From a bacterium (GTDB taxonomy: Bacteria > Patescibacteriota > Minisyncoccia > Phycocordibacterales > SBAW01), in assembly GCA_030647845.1 (NCBI GenBank), contig JAUSIO010000006.1, positions 1 through 7,322 of the forward strand: a stretch of 7,322 nt of DNA, written 5' to 3'. The translations under genes and the position numbers were made by a program. Below the pieces are notes generated by a model. The model was not told the DNA's origin and ran no database searches. It was given only the letters and a program-made list of their open reading frames with translations. Positions 1-4,526 of this stretch are shown here, one piece after another (position 1 is the first letter of the stretch; each line of letters opens with the position of its first letter).

Positions 1-1
1 G

Positions 2-208
2 ATAGAGACGGTTGCCTCTGGCGTTGATTTTCTTGGTTGGGTGCATTTCCCCAACCACCGCGTATTGAGGACGACAACGAAACGCCGGATGCTCAGGCGA
101 GTGCACGGGCTTGAGGAAGACAGCCCGACCGTGCAATCGTACTGTGGGATGCTGAAACATGGGAATGCGAAGAAATTGCAGAAGAGAGTTGGAGAGATAA
201 TAGCTTAA
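2..208 (+). CDS. Reverse transcriptase, C-terminal end (DGR-like / stand-alone type), partial
   Basis: An open frame enters from the left edge and runs for 68 residues to TAA at 206-208. It reads FLGWVHFPNHRVLR, then KRRMLRR, and near the end SYCGMLKHGNAKKL. This pattern is typical of the last part of bacterial reverse transcriptases of the diversity-generating retroelement (DGR) and related stand-alone classes. FLGW matches the last RT core motif, and the SYxGxLKHGN segment belongs to the thumb/C-terminal extension. The protein ends about 15 residues later, with no room for the DNA-binding or endonuclease domains of many group II intron proteins. The catalytic palm with the YxDD motif lies outside the window, so activity and exact class cannot be judged. 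Its stop overlaps that of the convergent pilin gene (205-789). RT fragment: fairly sure. DGR assignment: inference from family resemblance, since neither template nor variable repeat is visible. Confidence 0.75.
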   Translation: METVASGVDFLGWVHFPNHRVLRTTTKRRMLRRVHGLEEDSPTVQSYCGMLKHGNAKKLQKRVGEIIA

Positions 209-789
209 CAATTTACACAGTAGGCCGGATGAGTTGGTGGCTGTGAGCTGTGTGCCCGACACGGGCCTTTGATGCAGTAGTAGACCGCGCTGTTTACATC
301 GAAGTTTGCGGCCCACGGTTCGTTTGGAAACGTGCAGGTCGAGAGTGCGCCACCCGCTGGGCAAAATCGCACGCTAATTTGTACGACTTCTTGAAAGGGC
401 GGATAGGTGAGCTGGGTCGGCGTCCAATGGTCCCAGTCAAAGACGCTCCCCGGATAGACAGGGAGCGGCCACACACCGCCGGTTATATATTGCTCGGCGC
501 CATTGGGCAACCCGCGGTTCGCGTCTGGTGGATACGCGCCGTTTGCTACATACGAGAGCTCCATAGCAGCGCTAATCTGGTGGAACTCATCAACGGTCCG
601 CGAGAAGTGTGCTTTACTACGCGCCTGAAAGACAGCCACCACAACGATGACTGCAAGTATGCCTATTATTATAATGACCGTCAGTGCTTCGAGGAGGGTG
701 AACCCGGCAGTCCGACGGGTGAACCCCTGCCTACCGCCTGCCTGCCGGTAGGCAGGGCAAGGCAGGCCCTTGTAAAATACGTGTTGCAT
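205..789 (-). CDS. Type IV pilin-like protein with cysteine-rich C-terminus
   Basis: This 194-residue prepilin is the last gene of the pilus operon. It starts 1 nt after the stop of the 791-1231 gene. The prepilin peptidase site is best placed at Gly29/Phe30 (AGFTLLEALTV), with Glu34 as the conserved E5 of the mature protein. A hydrophobic helix follows (about 35-55), then a short globular domain with signatures common in CPR pilins (YPGSVFDWDHW, YYCIKG). Six cysteines (143, 152, 172, 177, 191, 194) crowd the last 52 residues, enough for three disulfides in the exported domain. The leader is unusually long (29 residues) because it holds a repeat-encoded stretch (PCPAYRQAGGRQGF, about 10-23). 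That stretch creates an upstream Gly22-Phe23 before the likely true site. The 3' end overlaps the RT gene's 3' end by four bases. Pilin class is sure; major or minor role is unknown. Confidence 0.9.
   Translation of the reverse strand: MQHVFYKGLPCPAYRQAGGRQGFTRRTAGFTLLEALTVIIIIGILAVIVVVAVFQARSKAHFSRTVDEFHQISAAMELSYVANGAYPPDANRGLPNGAEQYITGGVWPLPVYPGSVFDWDHWTPTQLTYPPFQEVVQISVRFCPAGGALSTCTFPNEPWAANFDVNSAVYYCIKGPCRAHSSQPPTHPAYCVNC
722..767. repeat. Palindromic repeat, copy A (in the 205-789 pilin leader)
   Basis: These 46 bp are identical to copy C at 2957-3002. On the minus strand the core holds a perfect 10-bp stem, CCTGCCTACC with GGTAGGCAGG, around an 11-nt G/C/A loop. It is read in frame as LPCPAYRQAGGRQG within the leader peptide. 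Unlike copies B, C and D it is followed by GFTRRTA before the likely cleavage site. Confidence 0.9.
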
Positions 790-790
790 A

Positions 791-1231
791 TTATCTTGTG
801 ATGCTTATACTCGTGGAGCTTGCCTCGGTGTTTGGGGCGGAGACCGTGATACGACTGTTTGTATTTTTGACTATGGTGTAGCCTGTCGCATTGGTGGAGG
901 TACTCTGGGGGTCTGCGGGCATCAGGGGCAGATACGCTTGGCCTGTGGTCAATACCGAGAGGTCAGCAAGCCCGGTGCACGACACTGCATCACTGCGGCA
1001 TATGGTCGTCGTGGCGAGGGTTATGGCAGGAGGGAGCTGACTATTGTTATCAAGGGTATATTGATACACCGCATTGAGTATGGTTGATACATCCGTCGAG
1101 CGTTGGCTATCGCGCGCCCGAGCGCGCGCCGCTTGGAGAGAGACGGTAACTACGCTGGCTAATATGCCGATGATAGCCATGACTACCAGCAGTTCTATGA
1201 GAGTGAAACCGTATATGGTAGTGCGTTGCAT
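791..1231 (-). CDS. Type IV pilin / PulG-like small pilin, possible main subunit
   Basis: This 146-residue prepilin has a short 8-residue leader, MQRTTIYG, cleaved before FTLIELLVVMAIIGILASVV. Glu13 is the E5 residue of the mature chain. The N-terminal helix continues into the charged ARARARDSQRSTDVSTILNAVYQY segment typical of CPR and PulG-type pilins. A LPLMPADP turn and YTIVKNTNSRITVSAP strand follow. Cys78 and Cys85 could form one disulfide. It is the most canonical pilin here, has no repeat in its leader, and is the only gene in the series preceded by a real gap (31 nt). That gap holds a GGAGG and a TATACT box. These points suggest a main subunit with its own transcription or translation boost, but that role is inferred. 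The start ATG at 1231 follows GGAGG at a long spacing of about 16 nt. Confidence 0.92.
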   Translation of the reverse strand: MQRTTIYGFTLIELLVVMAIIGILASVVTVSLQAARARARDSQRSTDVSTILNAVYQYTLDNNSQLPPAITLATTTICRSDAVSCTGLADLSVLTTGQAYLPLMPADPQSTSTNATGYTIVKNTNSRITVSAPNTEASSTSISITR

Positions 1232-1237
1232 AGTAAT

Positions 1238-1267
1238 AGTATACTGCCTCCACTCGTAATGCTTAAA
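1238..1267 (-). promoter_or_regulatory. Possible internal promoter before the small pilin gene
   Basis: TATACT (1238-1243, minus strand) ends 6 nt before the ATG of the 791-1231 pilin. A weak -35, TTTAAG (1262-1267), lies 18 nt upstream. The -10 is identical to that of HU. If active, transcription would start at or next to the ATG and give a leaderless pilin mRNA. The alternative is ordinary read-through using the GGAGG at about 16 nt spacing. Confidence 0.3.
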
Positions 1268-1661
1268 TCTCCTGCCACGTCATAACCATAAGTTGTGGAA
1301 CCGTAATTTTTATTTGTACTCTGCGTGTCGTTTGCCCTACCGTGCTCGAAGCGTTTAGCACATCGCTGCCAGCATCATTTTGCGCAACAGAGTAGGTACA
1401 CACCAAAGCGTCAGCCCCCCCTACACCTGTGCCAATATAGGAGGTTGAAGTAATGACTCGTTGCAGGGCCTTCTCTGCACATAGGCTCGCAAGTGCTTTG
1501 GCCTTCTGTGCTTCTCCGATGGTAATGGTTGTTTGTGCAGAGGAGATACTCAAGGACAAAAGGGTTGCCGAGATTGCGACACCTATCACTGCGAGCATGA
1601 GCACCGAGAGTAACATCGCGAATCCCTGCCTACCGGCAGGCAGGCTTTTTTTCATAGTCAT
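1263..1661 (-). CDS. PilX-like minor pilin lacking Glu5
   Basis: This 132-residue protein (130 if translation starts at the second Met of MTMKK) has the form of a PilX-type minor pilin. A basic leader is followed by Gly13-Phe14 and a long hydrophobic helix (FAMLLSVLMLAVIGVAISATLLSLSISSAQTTIT). A small domain follows with a Cys pair in CAEKAL and VCTYSV, and a RRVQIKITVP strand at the end. Position +5 of the mature chain is Leu18 rather than Glu. In known systems such subunits often sit at the pilus tip or in the priming complex. The ATG overlaps the stop of the upstream gene by 4 nt (ATGA), implying translational coupling. The leader contains a short copy of the palindromic repeat, encoding LPAGRQG and ending at the cleavage glycine. 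No Shine-Dalgarno motif is visible. Confidence 0.82.
   Translation of the reverse strand: MTMKKSLPAGRQGFAMLLSVLMLAVIGVAISATLLSLSISSAQTTITIGEAQKAKALASLCAEKALQRVITSTSYIGTGVGGADALVCTYSVAQNDAGSDVLNASSTVGQTTRRVQIKITVPQLMVMTWQEI
1625..1645. repeat. Palindromic repeat, copy B (short form, in the PilX-like leader)
   Basis: This is the 20-bp form CCTGCCTACCGGCAGGCAGG plus one base. It is read on the minus strand as LPAGRQG and ends at the prepilin cleavage glycine. Relative to copies A, C and D it is shorter by 21 bp (seven codons), so the reading frame is the same. Confidence 0.85.
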
Positions 1662-2164
1662 CGTGTGACGCGGCGTACGGTCGCCGCACCATAAAAAACA
1701 GTCGAGTAATTGCTGTCCTGTCGCGTGCTCGACGCATAGGAGAGGGTAAATTGTACCCTCAGACTGCCGAGAGTGTTTGTATTGGACAGGTTTTGAAACG
1801 TGAGGTTTGATAGCACCACGTGGGGGCTCGTGAGAGCGATTGCTAGACCGTTATCTTCTACAATAAAGAGGGTTGAAGCAGAAACAGAAAATACTGTTGG
1901 TGTGGTCGAGGTTGCATACGTAACGAGCGTAAGGCTATTTGCGCTCGTACCGGGAGTTGGGCTTGTCACAGAGTGTGCGTTTCGCACCGTGTTCAAGAGT
2001 AGTGTCATAGCGGTCTGACCCTGTTCTTCTACCTCGGCTATTACTTGCTGCTTCATCCTGGCGTGCGCAAGGGCGAAGTATAGACTTACCACCGTCACGA
2101 GCAGAACCGCTATGATACCGATGGATATGAGCACCTCGATAAAAGTGAAACCTCGAGATTTCAT
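1658..2164 (-). CDS. PilW/GspJ-like minor pilin
   Basis: This 168-residue prepilin has a minimal leader, MKSRG, cleaved before FTFIEVLISIGIIAVLLVTVVSLY, with Glu10 as the E5 residue. After the helix, the segment EVEEQGQTAMTLLLNTVRNAHSV and the following SANSLTLVTYA strand resemble the PilW/GspJ family. The domain ends with FYGAATVRR. The leader carries no palindromic repeat, unlike the genes on both sides. It overlaps the upstream gene by 4 nt (ATGA at 2161-2164) and the downstream gene by 4 nt (1658-1661), so all three are probably translated in series. Family assignment comes from overall pattern; the pilin class itself is secure. Confidence 0.85.
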   Translation of the reverse strand: MKSRGFTFIEVLISIGIIAVLLVTVVSLYFALAHARMKQQVIAEVEEQGQTAMTLLLNTVRNAHSVTSPTPGTSANSLTLVTYATSTTPTVFSVSASTLFIVEDNGLAIALTSPHVVLSNLTFQNLSNTNTLGSLRVQFTLSYASSTRQDSNYSTVFYGAATVRRVTR

Positions 2165-3033
2165 GGCAATAGTGGGGTAACGATTGTCTTCTGGGAGTTA
2201 TCCGACATCGTAAAGACAATGGTAAAAGCGTTGTTGTGCATATTTTGGGTAAAAACAAAACGACTGAGCGGGATAATATCACCAGGGTTAATGGTAGTAC
2301 TTTGAATCGTGGTTGTCGCACCCGAAGACTGTTGCGAAAGTGGGGAGCCGGGGCCTGCTGTTGACCACACGAGTGTACTGCCAGCATATAGTTGGGTCAT
2401 TTTACTGCTACCAGTAGTCCAAGAGGTTTTAAGTTTAGTGAGCGTGATGGCTGAGGAGCCGGTGTTTTGCAAGGTAATATATTGGAGCTCCTTACTGGTT
2501 GCACCGCCAATGACTGCTTGGGAATATACCGGTAGCAACACACCTGCCTGGTTGCCTGCGGGGAGCACGGTGGTGTTGGTAAGGTTTGTGGCGAGCACGA
2601 CCACCCCGATGCGACCTCCGCTCTCTTGCCACGTGGCAGTGCTCGTCGCGGCCTTTGTCACCGCGTCGACAGTCCCAATTTGCACGGTGCGTGTAAAGAT
2701 TCCTTCTGTATCGCTGTTGCCGAGAAATGCCCACGCACTCCCACCGTAGCTGATACCCCACGTTCCGTTTACCAGGTTGGCGAAATTGGCATCGCGTATA
2801 TTACGCGTTGCTTCGAGGCCTTCCTCAGCGACTAGTTGTGCACGGACGCGTGAACCAGCGGTAACAGTGCCATCTTCTCCGGCAAGTACTGCCTTTATAA
2901 ACAGGGTAGCAAGCACGAACACGAGCGCCGAAGAAATAATAATTTCAATAAGCGAAAACCCCTGCCTACCGCCTGCCTGCCGGTAGGCAGGGCAAGGCAG
3001 GCTCGATTTAGTAGTTGATAGTTCCTTTTGCAT
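2161..3033 (-). CDS. Large minor pilin with C-terminal beta-rich domain
   Basis: This 290-residue prepilin is the largest in the cluster. The leader is 25 residues and mostly repeat-encoded (SLPCPAYRQAGGRQG), with cleavage expected at Gly25/Phe26 and Glu30 as E5. The helix FSLIEIIISSALVFVLATLFIKAVLAG is followed by EEGLEATRNIRDANFANL (about 70-87) and GTWG, a signature I associate with CPR minor pilins. From about residue 165 onward the chain is rich in Ser/Thr and short strands (ELQYITLQNTGSSAITLTKLKTSW, then NNAFTIVFTMSD). This suggests an added beta-sandwich-like domain not found in ordinary pilins. No cysteines occur outside the leader. The start overlaps the upstream pilin stop by 26 nt. 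A role in adhesion or tip display is plausible but not shown by sequence. Confidence 0.85.
   Translation of the reverse strand: MQKELSTTKSSLPCPAYRQAGGRQGFSLIEIIISSALVFVLATLFIKAVLAGEDGTVTAGSRVRAQLVAEEGLEATRNIRDANFANLVNGTWGISYGGSAWAFLGNSDTEGIFTRTVQIGTVDAVTKAATSTATWQESGGRIGVVVLATNLTNTTVLPAGNQAGVLLPVYSQAVIGGATSKELQYITLQNTGSSAITLTKLKTSWTTGSSKMTQLYAGSTLVWSTAGPGSPLSQQSSGATTTIQSTTINPGDIIPLSRFVFTQNMHNNAFTIVFTMSDNSQKTIVTPLLP
2957..3002. repeat. Palindromic repeat, copy C (in the 2161-3033 pilin leader)
   Basis: Identical over 46 bp to copy A, although the two host genes share little sequence beyond the leader and pilin helix. Read on the minus strand as LPCPAYRQAGGRQG. The last glycine is the -1 residue of the prepilin peptidase site (G/FSLIE). 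Confidence 0.9.
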
Positions 3034-3508
3034 TGATATACACCGTTGTCGTGGGGACCGTGTCGACCAGTATGGTTGTCGTGCCGAGGGTGTTGGGCTT
3101 GCCGCTTAGTTTTGCAAAGGTTACTTCAGTCAAGCCGCTTACCCCAAAGGCGCCGGTACTCGTGTACTGCTCGTCATAGGCACTGTCGCGAGTCGCATAG
3201 CTTGCACCTTTGTATAATACGATACGATTTGTCGTGGCCATAACTCCCCACGGAGCGTCGCCGCGGCCAGACTGTGCCAACAGTTGCGCACGATGCAGGG
3301 TTTGTACGTAGGTACTGGTCGTATCGCGTGCATTCATCTGCGAGAGGAACAGGTGTAAGGAAGATTCTGAGAATCCAATAAACAAACCGATAATGCTTAT
3401 GACAACAAGTACCTCGATAAGTGAGAAACCCTGCCTGCCGCCTGCCTGCCGGTAGGCAGGGCAAGGCAGGCTAAACGTCCACCTAGTTAATCTGTGTCGT
3501 GAGTCCAT
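3008..3508 (-). CDS. GspH/FimT-like prepilin
   Basis: The first of the six prepilins. I choose ATG at 3508, giving 166 residues (MDSRHRLTRW...). It lies 26 nt inside the 3' end of the PilC-like gene, and no ATG, GTG or TTG in frame follows before the cleavage site. A longer frame to 3553 would overlap PilC more. The 27-residue leader contains the repeat-encoded SLPCPAYRQAGGRQG, cut at Gly27/Phe28, with Glu32 as E5. After the helix (EVLVVISIIGLFIGFSESSLHLFL), the segments LHRAQLLAQSGRGDAPWGVMA and RIVLYKGASYATRDSAYDE match the GspH/FimT pseudopilin pattern. Such subunits prime assembly or cap the pilus. There is no clear ribosome-binding site, so translation probably depends on ribosomes finishing PilC. 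Confidence 0.85.
   Translation of the reverse strand: MDSRHRLTRWTFSLPCPAYRQAGGRQGFSLIEVLVVISIIGLFIGFSESSLHLFLSQMNARDTTSTYVQTLHRAQLLAQSGRGDAPWGVMATTNRIVLYKGASYATRDSAYDEQYTSTGAFGVSGLTEVTFAKLSGKPNTLGTTTILVDTVPTTTVYINAKGTINY
3426..3471. repeat. Palindromic repeat, copy D (in the GspH-like pilin leader)
   Basis: Differs from copies A and C at two of 46 positions; one difference breaks a pair in the 10-bp stem. The encoded peptide is unchanged (LPCPAYRQAGGRQG) and ends at the cleavage glycine before FSLIE. It begins 11 nt after the PilC stop codon. Confidence 0.88.
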
Positions 3509-4523
3509 AAATCGGCGAGATAATAGCGATGGCCAAAAATGCAACCATAACACCTACGACAACGATGATAACGGGCTCCAAAAGCACGCTAAGATTCTGC
3601 GCCATATTCTCGGCCTTCACTTCGAACATAGCGCCGATGTCTATCAGTGTGTCGGAGAGCGAGCCGGACATCTCGCCAGCCGCGATGAGCCGCGCGATAT
3701 AGGAAGGAATGAAGTGCTGAAAGCCGGGATAGTTCGTCATTGCTTTATACAGCGATGACCCTTCGGTCACTTGCCGGCACAACTCTGCGTAGAACTTTTT
3801 GTACAACACAAACGAGGTTGAGTCCTGCATCGACACGAGTGCTTGTGGCAGTGATATACCAGCGTGCAAGAGCGCCCCCATCACATACCCGAAGCGGGCG
3901 AGTTCTAGATCTTCTATTATGGTGCGTGTCACGGAAAAGTGCAGGAGTAGCGTCTCTCCGACCGCGCGGGTTTTGCGGTAGATAAACATAAAGTAGATGC
4001 AGAGGGCGGCGGCGACACTGCCGAGTGGCACCACAACGATACCCCAATGCGTGAGGAAATTGCCGATGCCGATGATGATGCGCGTACTTACGGGTAGCTG
4101 TCCGCCTCCTTGGGCAAACACCGAGGTGAGCTTTGGGAAGATATACCACATGGTAAAAATACCGACAAACAGGATGACGACCAGGACAACGGCAGGGTAG
4201 ATGAGCGCCCCGCGGACTTTAGAATGCAGCGCTTTTTCCTTCTTTTGTTCGGCAACGACGAGCGCCATTTGTTTTTGTAGCTCGCCAGTCTCCTCGCCCA
4301 GCCGCAGGAGCGAGATGTAGCGCTCGGCTAGCAGCCCACTTTTCTGCAGTGCGTTTGATATCTTACCGCCCGCGTCTATCTCGTTCTCGATAATCCCAAT
4401 CGCTCTCAGCATCTTTTTGCCGTGGATTTCTTCTTTTAGTGTCGAGACCGCTTCGCGCACTGGAAGCGCCGAACGCATAAGAATGCTCAAATTTTCGAGA
4501 AAAAAATCATTTTCTTTCGCCAT
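3483..4523 (-). CDS. pilC: Type IV pilus inner-membrane platform protein (PilC/GspF family)
   Basis: This 346-residue protein contains two T2SSF domains. The first spans about 5-130 with LRLGEETGEL (73-82); the second spans about 205-335 with the matching IAAGEMSGSL (280-289). Three transmembrane segments are visible near 107-129, 160-182 and 316-338. The final EPVIIVVVGVMVAFLAIAIISPIYGL is characteristic of the family. PilC is the membrane platform on which the assembly ATPase acts to insert pilins into the fibre. Homologues are usually about 400 residues. This one begins almost directly in the first T2SSF domain, so the usual N-terminal cytoplasmic tail is missing or very short. It starts 3 nt after the PilB stop, with no convincing Shine-Dalgarno motif, and its 3' end overlaps the next gene. 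Confidence 0.93.
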   Translation of the reverse strand: MAKENDFFLENLSILMRSALPVREAVSTLKEEIHGKKMLRAIGIIENEIDAGGKISNALQKSGLLAERYISLLRLGEETGELQKQMALVVAEQKKEKALHSKVRGALIYPAVVLVVILFVGIFTMWYIFPKLTSVFAQGGGQLPVSTRIIIGIGNFLTHWGIVVVPLGSVAAALCIYFMFIYRKTRAVGETLLLHFSVTRTIIEDLELARFGYVMGALLHAGISLPQALVSMQDSTSFVLYKKFYAELCRQVTEGSSLYKAMTNYPGFQHFIPSYIARLIAAGEMSGSLSDTLIDIGAMFEVKAENMAQNLSVLLEPVIIVVVGVMVAFLAIAIISPIYGLTTQIN

Positions 4524-4526
4524 ACG

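Noticed and set aside
2..208. RT as a group II intron maturase
   Set aside because: The protein ends soon after the thumb-like segment, and the following bases are coding sequence of the convergent pilin, not an intron domain V/VI structure.
205..360. Pilin 3' end as a DGR variable repeat
   Set aside because: It lies opposite in strand to the RT, shows no C-type-lectin-like context, and no second near-identical copy with adenine differences was seen. Its cysteine and YYC motifs look conserved rather than variable.
250..801. 183-codon plus-strand ORF
   Set aside because: It is the antisense shadow of the pilin at 205-789, which has a clear prepilin signal and helix. The translated plus-strand product shows no recognisable domain.
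2539..2562. Further decayed copy of the palindromic repeat (CCTGCCTGGTTGCCTGCGGG)
   Set aside because: The similarity is limited to two short CCTGC blocks and the 10-bp stem is lost. It is coding sequence inside the mature pilin domain, and chance in GC-rich DNA is enough to explain it.
722..3471. CRISPR array from the regularly similar repeats
   Set aside because: The copies are 0.4 to 1.3 kb apart, lie within genes, and there are no spacers of constant length.
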